In this document: positions 27,838 through 36,400 of the stretch, one piece after another
Position numbering within the stretch: position 1 is the first letter of the stretch
Layout of the letters: every line of letters begins with the position of its first letter
Source: Clostridia bacterium
GTDB taxonomy: Bacteria > Bacillota > Clostridia > Christensenellales > Aristaeellaceae
DNA length: 64,000 bases
Reading direction: 5' to 3'
NCBI GenBank assembly: GCA_017541105.1
Contig: JAFXZS010000008.1
Location: 124,001 to 188,000 of the forward strand
Notes under the pieces: generated by a model
Seen by the model: only the letters and a program-made list of their open reading frames with translations
The model's database searches: none
Told to the model about the DNA's origin: nothing
Translations under genes and position numbers: made by a program

Positions 27838-28698
27838 TCATGTCCGCTGATCGAACATGGCCCGCCTTTGGGTGGACAGGCGCATTTTTTCACGCATTCC
27901 TTCGGTATCCCCCTTTTCCAGGAGGCCGCGGAATTCTGTCAGTTCTTTCAGGAACACATCCATCTGCCGCAGCAGCGGCTTCCGGTTCATCATGAACAGC
28001 TCGCTCCACATCTGGTCATTGATTCGGGCAATCCGGGTCAGATCCCGGAAGGAGTCCCCGGTGTAATCCGACAGGTGTGTATTGTCGCTGCAGGTCATCA
28101 GGGAAACCGCGATACAGTGGGTCAGCTGGGAAACGAAACCGATCATTTCGTCATGCTCTTCCGGATACAGCACCGAAATCCTGCCGCAGCCCAGCAGGCG
28201 GCCCAGCATTCCGCACCATTCTATCGCCTGCGGGGTATTCTTCTCCGTAGGAACAATAATATAGTTTGCATCCCGGAAGATCCGCTCGTCGCTGTTCTGC
28301 ACGCCGCTCACTTCCCGGCCGGCCATGGGATGCGCCGCAATAAACTCCACATCCGGCCGCAGTATTTCCTGGATCTGATACACGATACAGCTCTTGACAC
28401 CCGTCACATCAGTGATCATGATTCCCGGACGGAATAAATGCTGATACTTCCGGATCCAGTCCGGAAACACACCCGGATACAGTGCAAAAACCACTGCGTC
28501 TGCCTCCCGGACCAGCCGCTCGTCCATTCCTATAGCGCCTTCGTGAATGATGTGTTCCTGCAGGGCATACCTGATGGATTCCTCATCCCGATCCAGAGCG
28601 GCCACATGGAACCCCAACCTTTTCAGCGCCTTTGCATAGCTGCCTCCCATCAGTCCCAGCCCGACAATCAGGATGTTTTTCCGGCTGATCCACTCCAT
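27838..28698 (-). CDS. tyrA: Prephenate dehydrogenase
   Basis: This 286-residue NAD(P)-dependent enzyme makes 4-hydroxyphenylpyruvate (or arogenate to tyrosine). The dinucleotide loop is VGLGLMGGSYAKAL, and the catalytic His lies in AAHPMAGREVSGV; later conserved parts are FVSQLTHCIAV and YTGDSFRDLTRIA. There is no fused chorismate mutase and no ACT domain, so feedback inhibition by tyrosine may be weak. It is the last gene of the aro operon, 18 bp after aroA. Confidence 0.93.
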   Translation of the reverse strand: MEWISRKNILIVGLGLMGGSYAKALKRLGFHVAALDRDEESIRYALQEHIIHEGAIGMDERLVREADAVVFALYPGVFPDWIRKYQHLFRPGIMITDVTGVKSCIVYQIQEILRPDVEFIAAHPMAGREVSGVQNSDERIFRDANYIIVPTEKNTPQAIEWCGMLGRLLGCGRISVLYPEEHDEMIGFVSQLTHCIAVSLMTCSDNTHLSDYTGDSFRDLTRIARINDQMWSELFMMNRKPLLRQMDVFLKELTEFRGLLEKGDTEGMREKMRLSTQRRAMFDQRT

Positions 28699-28716
28699 CT
28701 CCCTGTTCCTCCTCTG

Positions 28717-29922
28717 TTACTCTGCCTCCAGCCGGGCGCCGAGTTCCCGCATTTTCCGCCAGAAATCCGGAAAGCTCTTCCGTACGGCTTCCGCTCCGTC
28801 AATCGTACCGCCCGTCCGGGCGCACAGTACGGCCAGCGCCATCACGATCCGGTGGTCATTATGCCCCTGCAGCGTTTCCGCGGGCTTATGGATTTCTGCC
28901 CGCCCAACGGTGATCTCGTTTTCCCGGATGTCCACAGGTACGCCGAATTTCACCAGTTCCTCCGCCATGGCGGCTCCGCGGTCGCTCTCCTTAAAGCGCA
29001 GCCTGCGCGTACCGGTCAGTGTGACGCCGCCCTGCATCGCGGCTGTTGCCATCAGGACCGGCGCCAGATCCGGGCAGTTTGCCACGTCCAGCCTGCCGCA
29101 GCCCTTTGCCAGCCTTTGGAAGTATTCCCGGCAGATCCTGTCTCCCTGCAGGCTGTCCTCCCGCAGGCCCGTCACGCGGACATCGCCGCCTGTACTGTTC
29201 ATCGCCTCAAAGAACGCGGCATTGCTCCAGTCGCCTTCCACGGTCTTTTCCCCGGGAAGGAAGCAGCTCCCTCCCGCCAGCCGGATCCGCAGCTCCTCCG
29301 GCCGGGAGATCCTGATTCCGCTTTCCTCCAGCACTCTGAGCGTCATATCCAGATAGGATCCGCTCTCCATCGGCGGCAGGATGCGCACCTCGCTCTCCTC
29401 CTGCAGAAGGGCAAGGGCCATCAGCAGCCCTGTAATAAACTGGCTGGAAACATCCCCGCGGACCGTATACATGCCGGCAGCCAGTTTTCCCTGCACTGTG
29501 ATGCCCTCCGGATCCCGTTCCATGCGGAACCCCCGTTCCCGGCAAAGCGCCTCATACACATCCTGCGGACGTTCCATCAGCCTGCCGCTGCCTGTCAGCC
29601 GCATCTCGTTTCCGCTCAGCAGGCACAGCGGCAGCAGAAACCGCAGGGTGCTTCCGCTCTCCCGGCAGTTCAGCACCGCGCTCCCGGCTGCCGCAGGATC
29701 GCATCCCCGGACAGACAGGCCGTCTCCCTCCTGCCGGATTCCGGCGCCGAGAGCGCGCAGGCAGTCTGCTGTCGCCAGGATATCCTCGCTCATCTCCAGG
29801 GGATGTACCCGGCTTTCCCCTTTCGCCATGGCTGCGCAGATCAGCATCCGGTGCGCCATGGATTTGGACGGAGGCGCCGCCACCGTTCCCCGGAGCGTTC
29901 CGGGCTGCAGCGTGACTCTCAT
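28717..29922 (-). CDS. aroA: 3-phosphoshikimate 1-carboxyvinyltransferase (EPSP synthase)
   Basis: This 401-residue enzyme joins shikimate-3-phosphate and PEP. Conserved sites are visible: PPSKSMAHR, ESGSTLRFLLP, SSQFITGLLMAL, the catalytic Asp in CPDLAPVL, the Glu in KESDRGAAMAEEL, and DHRIVMALAV. It is shorter than the 427-residue E. coli enzyme, as in many Firmicutes. Its start overlaps the aroQ end by 4 bp, so translation is coupled. Confidence 0.95.
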   Translation of the reverse strand: MRVTLQPGTLRGTVAAPPSKSMAHRMLICAAMAKGESRVHPLEMSEDILATADCLRALGAGIRQEGDGLSVRGCDPAAAGSAVLNCRESGSTLRFLLPLCLLSGNEMRLTGSGRLMERPQDVYEALCRERGFRMERDPEGITVQGKLAAGMYTVRGDVSSQFITGLLMALALLQEESEVRILPPMESGSYLDMTLRVLEESGIRISRPEELRIRLAGGSCFLPGEKTVEGDWSNAAFFEAMNSTGGDVRVTGLREDSLQGDRICREYFQRLAKGCGRLDVANCPDLAPVLMATAAMQGGVTLTGTRRLRFKESDRGAAMAEELVKFGVPVDIRENEITVGRAEIHKPAETLQGHNDHRIVMALAVLCARTGGTIDGAEAVRKSFPDFWRKMRELGARLEAE

Positions 29923-30362
29923 GCTTCACAGCCCCCTGTCAGGATATCCATGGCTTCCAGATACCCGTCCGTCCCGTGCCCGCGGATCGTTTGTTCGCAG
30001 GCTTCCCGGACATAGCTGATTTTCCGGAAGCTTTCCCGTGCGTCCGGATCCGTGATATGCACCTCAATGGTCCGGATCCCCACCGTCTTCAGCGCGTCCA
30101 GCAGCGCGATGCTGGTGTGCGTATAGGCACCCGGATTCAAAATGATCCCGTCCTGTTTGCCGTACGCGCCCTGCACGGCATCCACCAGGTCCCCCTCATG
30201 GTTCGACTGGAAAAAAGCAACTTCTGTGCCGGTACGGGCAGCATGCTTCCGGATTTTTTCCTGCAGATCCGCATAGGTCTCCCGGCCATAGAGATCGGGC
30301 TCCCGGATCCCGAGCATATTCAGGTTGGGTCCATTGATCACCAGTATCCTCACATCTGCCAC
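29919..30362 (-). CDS. aroQ: 3-dehydroquinate dehydratase, type II
   Basis: This 147-residue dodecameric type II enzyme removes water from 3-dehydroquinate. The flexible loop with catalytic residues (NGPNLNMLGIREPDLYG), QSNHEGDLVDAVQGA, NPGAYTHTSIALLDAL and EVHITDPDARESFRKIS are all present. It overlaps both neighbours: 13 bp with the aroE-aroK fusion and 4 bp with aroA. Confidence 0.95.
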   Translation of the reverse strand: MADVRILVINGPNLNMLGIREPDLYGRETYADLQEKIRKHAARTGTEVAFFQSNHEGDLVDAVQGAYGKQDGIILNPGAYTHTSIALLDALKTVGIRTIEVHITDPDARESFRKISYVREACEQTIRGHGTDGYLEAMDILTGGCEA

Positions 30363-31588
30363 CTGCTTTCTATCTCCCGGGCCGTTTCCTCCGGCGAGCG
30401 TTTCAGGAGAACGGTCATTTCCGCCGCCGCCCGGTAAATCGGTTCCCGTTCCTTCCGCAGCTTTTCCATCTTTTCCCGGGTATCCGCCAGCGGTCTGTCT
30501 GCTGTCGGCGTCAGTTCCTCCGCCGCCCGTTCCAGCAAAATCAGCCGGCCGTTCTGCCGCAGCGTATCCACGTTGGCGCTCCGCAGCACCGCGCCGCCGC
30601 CCGTGGCAATAATCTGTCCGTTTCGGGCGGAAACCTCTTCCAGCACTTTGCTTTCCAGATCCCGGAAGGTTTGCTCGCCTTCATCCCGAAAGATCTCCGG
30701 AATCGGCTTTCCGGCCATATTCACAATTTCCCGGTCCGTATCGGCCACCGGCCGCCCCGTGATCCGCGCCAGTGCGGCGGCCACTGTGCTCTTGCCGCTG
30801 CCCGGCATGCCGATCAGCACCATGTTTTCCTTTTCCCGTGTCAGGGCCCGATAAATCTCCTCCGTCGTTTCCGGGGGATAATCCTTCCCGCGGAAGAATG
30901 CCGCTGCCTGCACCGCCTGGGCGGTCAGCATGTACAGTCCGCCCTCCGCAGCAATCCCCCTTTTCCGGGCCTCCGTCACCAGCCTCGTCCGCAGGGGGTT
31001 GTAGATGGCGTCCGCCACAGCCTCCAGGCGGGGAAACGCGTCCAGGTTGACCGGACAGTCCCCGCCCCGCGGAAACATTCCGCAAGGCGTCGTATTGATC
31101 AGGATTTCGGCATCCGCATGTTTTTCGGCAGCTTCTTCATAGGTCACAGCCCCTTCCCGGGCCGTGCGGCTCACCCGGAGCACTTCCCGGGCTTTCATCT
31201 GTTCTGCGGTATAAAGCGCTGTCCGGCTGGTCCCCCCTGTCCCCAGAATCAGCACCTTTTTTCCCCGCAGATCCGCTCCGATGTGCTCCAGCAGCCGTCT
31301 CAGCCCCCATGCGTCCGTATTGGTTCCCAGAAGCTTTCCGTCCCGCCGCGCAATGGTATTCACCGCGCCGATCTCCCGGGCCGTCTCGCTGATCCCGTCC
31401 AGGAACGGAATCACCGCCTGCTTGTAGGGAATGGTCACGTTGATCCCCCGGAATTCACCCCGGCGCAGAAAACCTTCCACTTCCTCCGGTGAAAGTTCCT
31501 TCAGCTCATACGGTTCCTTCCCCAGATACGCGTGAATCTCCGCGCTGAAGCTGTGGCCCAGATGTTCTCCGATCAGTCCGTAAATCAT
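30350..31588 (-). CDS. aroE-aroK: Fused shikimate dehydrogenase / shikimate kinase
   Basis: This 412-residue bifunctional protein carries AroE at about residues 1-250 and AroK at about 255-412. AroE has the catalytic Lys in INVTIPYKQAV, the Asp in NTDAWG and the NADP loop LGTGGTSRTA. AroK has Walker A GMPGSGKSTVAAAL, the shikimate-binding DTDREI, GGGAVLR and the lid RPLAD. So both halves look active and would perform steps 4 and 5 of the pathway in one chain. ATG at 31588 overlaps the aroC stop (ATGA); the longer frame upstream lies inside aroC. Confidence 0.93.
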   Translation of the reverse strand: MIYGLIGEHLGHSFSAEIHAYLGKEPYELKELSPEEVEGFLRRGEFRGINVTIPYKQAVIPFLDGISETAREIGAVNTIARRDGKLLGTNTDAWGLRRLLEHIGADLRGKKVLILGTGGTSRTALYTAEQMKAREVLRVSRTAREGAVTYEEAAEKHADAEILINTTPCGMFPRGGDCPVNLDAFPRLEAVADAIYNPLRTRLVTEARKRGIAAEGGLYMLTAQAVQAAAFFRGKDYPPETTEEIYRALTREKENMVLIGMPGSGKSTVAAALARITGRPVADTDREIVNMAGKPIPEIFRDEGEQTFRDLESKVLEEVSARNGQIIATGGGAVLRSANVDTLRQNGRLILLERAAEELTPTADRPLADTREKMEKLRKEREPIYRAAAEMTVLLKRSPEETAREIESRWQM

Positions 31589-32679
31589 CCCGGTTCCCCC
31601 CGCAGCCAGTCCGTACCGTATCGCTGCGCCAGCGCGTCGCAAAGCACCAGCGCTGTCACGCTGTCCGCCACCACCCGGGCCCGATGAACGATGGCGGGAT
31701 CATGCCGCCCGCCCAGGGTCAGCTCTTCCTCCCGCATTTCCTGCAGGTTGACGGTCCGCTGGGGCAGGCGGATGGACGGCGTGGGTTTCACCGCGCAGCG
31801 GAAAACGACTGCCGCGCCGTTGCTGATGCCGCCGTTGATCCCGCCGTTGTGATTAGTGGCCGTTGCCGGCTGGCCGTCCCGCAGAACCAGGGCGTCGTTT
31901 GCTTCGCTGCCCCGCAGATCCGCCAGGGCAAACCCGTCGCCGAACTCAACGCCCTTCACCGCGGGAATCGCGAACAGGCCGTGGGCCAGAAGGCTTTCCA
32001 GTGTATCAAACCAGGGCTCGCCGACACCTGCCGGAAGCCCGATAACCATCGTCTCCAGCACGCCGCCGACGCTGTCTCCCGCCGCGGCAGCCTGTTCAAC
32101 AGCCGTGCGCATGGCTTCACCCCTGGCCGGATCCAGGACGGCAAAAGCCAGGCTGTTCAGTTTCTCAATTTCCGTCCGGGGATCCGTGAACGGTGCGTCA
32201 TCAATACCGGCACAGCGGGCGATATGCGTACCGACGGCGATTTCCCGGCGCTCCAGAGCGGTCAGCGCCACCGCGCCGGCAGCGGTCAGCGCCGCGGTGA
32301 TCCGGCCGCTGAAATGGCCGCCGCCCCGGTAATCCTCAAAACCGTGATATTTCACATAAGCGGTATAATCCGCGTGCCCGGGCCGCGGCGCTCCACGCCG
32401 GTAATCGTCGCTGCGGGTATCCGCGTTGGGAATCAGGATGGTCAGGGGTGTCCCCGTAGTCTTTCCCTCGAAAACGCCGCTGACGATGCGAAATTCATCC
32501 TGTTCGCGGCGGGCCGTGGAAATCTTCCCCGCCGGCCGGCGCAGCGACAGCTGGCGGGCAATGCGCGCCTCATCCACCGGGATCCCCGGGGCCAGCCCGT
32601 CCAGCACCGCGCCGATCTGCGCACCGTGGCTTTCCCCGAAAAGCGTGACACATACGCTGCTGCCAAGGGTGTTTTTCAT
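31585..32679 (-). CDS. aroC: Chorismate synthase
   Basis: This 364-residue FMN-dependent enzyme makes chorismate from EPSP. Signatures are GSSVCVTLFGESHG, the RRPAGKISTARREQDEF region, RPGHADYT, GGGHFSGRITA and the C-terminal RHDPAIVHRARVV. It is the first aro gene, 28 bp after queT and overlapping the aroE-aroK start by 4 bp. aroB and a DAHP synthase are not in the window, so the early pathway is encoded elsewhere. Confidence 0.96.
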   Translation of the reverse strand: MKNTLGSSVCVTLFGESHGAQIGAVLDGLAPGIPVDEARIARQLSLRRPAGKISTARREQDEFRIVSGVFEGKTTGTPLTILIPNADTRSDDYRRGAPRPGHADYTAYVKYHGFEDYRGGGHFSGRITAALTAAGAVALTALERREIAVGTHIARCAGIDDAPFTDPRTEIEKLNSLAFAVLDPARGEAMRTAVEQAAAAGDSVGGVLETMVIGLPAGVGEPWFDTLESLLAHGLFAIPAVKGVEFGDGFALADLRGSEANDALVLRDGQPATATNHNGGINGGISNGAAVVFRCAVKPTPSIRLPQRTVNLQEMREEELTLGGRHDPAIVHRARVVADSVTALVLCDALAQRYGTDWLRGEPG

Positions 32680-32707
32680 GATGGTTTCCGTCCTTCCGCT
32701 GTGAGCA

Positions 32708-33187
32708 TTATTTCAGCCGGGGCATCCGGGAGGCCGCCCGGTACAGCAGCAGCCCCAGCAGGCCGCAGCTGATCAGTTCCCCGGCGCCGACCGTCAGCAC
32801 CAGATACCACCAGGCATCCGGCACACCGTACACCTTCTGCAGGACGATCGGGACAATCGCGGCGTTGCTGATTACCGGGGGAATCCAGGCCAGGAAAGGC
32901 CGGTTCTTCAGCAGCCGGGTACCGGCCGCGCCGATCAGCGTGGCCAGGGAACCGAACACCACGTCCCACGCGGCGCAACCCGTCAGCAGGTTGGCCAGGA
33001 CACAGCCCACCGTCAGCCCGGGTACCGCCGCCGCGGAAAATACCGGCAGGATCGTCAGCGCTTCCGACAGGCGAACCTGAATGGCACCGCTGGCCAGGCC
33101 GAACGCGGCGGCCACAAAGGTCAGCACCACATAGAGGGCGGCAATTACGCCGCCGAAGGCAATCTTTTGAACGTCGTTGTGTTTCAT
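32708..33187 (-). CDS. queT: QueT-family transporter (queuosine precursor uptake)
   Basis: This 159-residue protein has five to six membrane helices and matches the QueT family (KIAFGGVIAALYVVLTFVAAAFG, GAIQVRLSEALTILPVF, TGCAAWDVVFGSLATLIGA). QueT proteins serve as substrate-binding (S) components of ECF transporters for preQ1-type precursors of the tRNA base queuosine. A preQ1-like riboswitch precedes the gene, which supports the substrate. It lies 28 bp upstream of aroC, and no terminator is visible between them. Confidence 0.88.
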   Translation of the reverse strand: MKHNDVQKIAFGGVIAALYVVLTFVAAAFGLASGAIQVRLSEALTILPVFSAAAVPGLTVGCVLANLLTGCAAWDVVFGSLATLIGAAGTRLLKNRPFLAWIPPVISNAAIVPIVLQKVYGVPDAWWYLVLTVGAGELISCGLLGLLLYRAASRMPRLK

Positions 33188-33198
33188 TTGTTTTTTCG

Positions 33199-33241
33199 CT
33201 CCTTAGTTTTGATTTAGGTGAGGATGGTTTCGAACTCACCG
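33199..33241 (-). promoter_or_regulatory. Likely preQ1 riboswitch (class I) controlling queT
   Basis: On the minus strand the leader has a stem GGTGAG/CTCACC around the loop TTCGAAACCATC, followed by an A-rich tail and CTAAGGAG. The layout of a short stem-loop, A-rich linker, and a tail that contains the ribosome site is that of preQ1-I aptamers; the tail could pair with loop CC bases to form the pseudoknot and hide AAGGAG. The ATG lies 11 bp after the AAGGAG. The leader is about 67 nt. Confidence 0.62.
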
Positions 33242-33260
33242 CACAGCATGGTGCATCGGG

Positions 33261-33289
33261 AGTATACCCTATTTTGCCGTATTCCGCAA
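33261..33289 (-). promoter_or_regulatory. Promoter for queT-aro operon
   Basis: On the minus strand TTGCGG and TATACT with a 17-bp spacer; start is expected about 13 bp before the riboswitch stem. Confidence 0.7.
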
Positions 33290-33328
33290 TGATTCCGCCA
33301 TGTTCCTCATCTTTTTCAACGTCCGCTG

Positions 33329-33357
33329 TTCCATTTTTCACTCCCGTATGGTATACT
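33329..33357 (+). promoter_or_regulatory. Weak promoter for the EAL/beta-helix gene
   Basis: TATACT (33352-33357) with a poor -35 TTCCAT at 17 bp, about 75 bp before the start codon. The same TTCCAT-17 layout recurs before the cystatin-like gene. Confidence 0.45.
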
Positions 33358-33430
33358 TCTCCCAACCACAGCTTCAGTTCCTCTCTGTATTACGTGTCAC
33401 GGCCCCTGACGCTCCCTTCCGGAGGTGTAC

Positions 33431-36400
33431 ATGGAAACAGTTCCCGGCGCGCCGAAATGGATCGGTGTCTGTCTTTCCCAGGCGCATACTTTCCTGAAAA
33501 ATGAATTCCTCTGCGAGCTGGATCGCGAAGCCAGTGCAGCCGGCCATGGGGTGATTGTATTCAATTCGTCCATGGACTGGTACTGGTCCCGTCACGGGGG
33601 CAATGTTACCGCCTGCGTCTATGATCTGATCCGGTACGATCTGCTTTCCGCGCTGATTATTCTCCACGGGGATATTTATGATCCCGCCCTGCTGGACCGG
33701 ATTATTTCATGTGCCGGCGCCCGGAAAATCCCCATTCTCTATATCGGCGGCACTCATCCCGGCTGCATCAGCATCGTGGACGATTATGAGGAGCCGTACA
33801 AAGAGGTCCTGCGCCATGTCCTCCGGGATCACGGCGTGAAGGATGCGTTTTACATCGCCGGCCTCCGGGAAGAAAGCAATTCCCGCCTGCGTCTGAAATG
33901 CTGGCGGGATGTAATGGCGGAATTCTCCCTCCCCTGCGGAGAGGAGCACTTTGCCTATGGCAACTATCTGGATACCGTCGCGGTGCAGATCGTGCAGTCG
34001 ATGCTTTCCGAAGGGCGGAAGCTTCCCCGGGCGATTTTCTGCGCCAATGACAGCATGGCCGCGGCCGTCTGTGATCTGCTGAAGAGCCGGGGGATTCGCA
34101 TCCCGGAGGATGTGATTGTCACCGGTTTTGACGGAACCCCTACCGCCTATCTGATCCAGCCCCAGCTGACAACCTGCGACAGCAATCCCGGCATGCTTGC
34201 CCGCCAGGTGATGGAGGCCATCCGTTCCTTTGATCCGTCGCAGCCGGAACAGGTGCTGACCCATCTGTACAATCCTGTTCTGACGGTCTCCTGCGGCTGT
34301 CCTCCCTTCATCCATGAGCGGTTCAATGCCCTGACGACCCTGCGGCAGGCGGAAGTGCTCTTCACCCATGAAAACACTCTTTATTACATGGTGGATCAGG
34401 CACTGGAGGAGACGGAGCACTATTCATTCCTGAACGCCCTTTCCATGCTGCTGCTTCCGAATTCCGCGCTGTATCTGAACCGCAGCCTTCTTGAGCCCGA
34501 TCTGGACATTGACTCGATTCCGGATCATCCGGAGCCGGAGATGATTATGATTCCCAACTGCCATCCGGGAGAAGAACCGGCCCTCTGCAAGGTATACCTG
34601 CGTGACATGCCGCTTCCCTCCCGGGCATCCTCAGGCGTCACCGTGCTGAACATCATACACTCCAACGCCCGTGTCTGCGGCTATTATGCCGCGCATACGG
34701 ACGATCTCCCTGCGGATGGGCAACTGATCAAGCGCCTGTCGGATGTGCTGAACCTGATTGCGTCCGTCCAGCTGGGGCGGATGAAGCAGCATCAGCTGGT
34801 TGCCCGTCTGGAGAACAACCTGTATGTGGATTCTGTCTGCGGCCTGTCCAATCTGAAAGGGCTGACCCGCTGGTATGAGGATTATACTTCCCGTCCCGGG
34901 GCAAAGGATCGGCTTCTGTCTCTTTCGATATATGGCATTCCGCGTTATTCATGGATTTACGAGACCTACGGCATGGCTGAAACGGAGGAGGTCATCCGTC
35001 TGGCGGCGCGTGCGCTGAAAGAAGCAAATCCGGAAGCTCTGCATATCGCCCGGATCAGTGAGGATCAGTTTGCCGTAATCGACGACCCGGTGGACGAGAC
35101 GGCGTTGTCCGCCCGGATTTTCACATCCGGCAACACGTTTTTCCGGATCATTGAAGCGCAGAATGCTTCCAGCAGCAAGCCATACTTTCTGGAAATCAGC
35201 AGCGGCATGACCCATCTGGAAAAGGGCTGGGAGCACGTTCCCCTTCAGAACCTCATCAGCATGGCCGTCGGTGAGATGTATCTGAATCGCCTCCGGGATA
35301 ACAACAGCGAAAACGCCCTGGATGCGGGCAATGCCTCCCTGCTCAGCAGCACCTTTAACCTTCTGATGGAGAAGAACCTCTTCCGCTTCTTCTTCCAGCC
35401 CATTGTGGATGCGCACAGCGGCCTGATTTACGGGTACGAGGCTTTGATGCGGACGGATCCGCTGGTCAACATGACTCCTCTGGAAATCCTGAAAACCGCG
35501 CAGGAGCAGAACCGCCTCGATGAAGTGGAGCAGGTTACCGTTTTCGGCATTATGGAGCGCTTTGTCCGGAACTACAGTGACTTCCAGGGCTGCAAGGTGT
35601 TCATCAACACCATCCCCGGCCATTTCCTTTCCGAGGAGGATTGCCTTTCCCTGATCCGGAAATATGAAAGCTTCCTGGACTGTTTTGTCTTTGAACTGAC
35701 AGAGGACAACCCGACTTCCGACGCGGAGCTGAACCGCCTGAAGAGTTTGTGCAAGCCCGGCGCGCAGATGCAGATCGCCATTGATGACTTTGGCACGGGG
35801 CATTCCAATATCCTGAATCTTCTCCGCTATTCACCGCAGATCATCAAAATCGATCGCGGCCTCATCTCCGGCGTTGCCACCGATGCGAACCGCAGGCTTT
35901 TTGTCCGCAACACCATCGACTTTGCGCATCAGAATGGGATCAAGGCGCTGGCCGAAGGCGTGGAAACCGCCGCCGAACTCCGCACCGTGATCGACTGCGG
36001 TATAGACCTGATTCAGGGATTCTATACCGGGCGTCCTTCGGAGCAGCCTCTGCGCAGCATTTCCGAAAAAGTCCGTTCGGAAATCATGGAGGAGAACCGC
36101 CAGATCGCCAACGGAGAGCAGCAGTCCGTCTCCTATACTCCCGAAGACGGGGAAACGATGGATCTGCTGGACCTGGCCCTGCGCAAGGTTTCCTGTATTC
36201 TGCTCCGAAGCGGATCCTATATACTCCACGGGGAAAAATCCCACAGCGTGGATATCATCCTGCGGATTTCTGATGAATCCCATGTCAGCCTGATGCTGCA
36301 GAATGTCAACCTCAAAGGTTCCAGCGATCCATGCATCCGCCTCGGGGCAAACAGCGTTCTGGATCTGGCCGTGGAAGGCCCCAACACCCTGAATCGGGAT

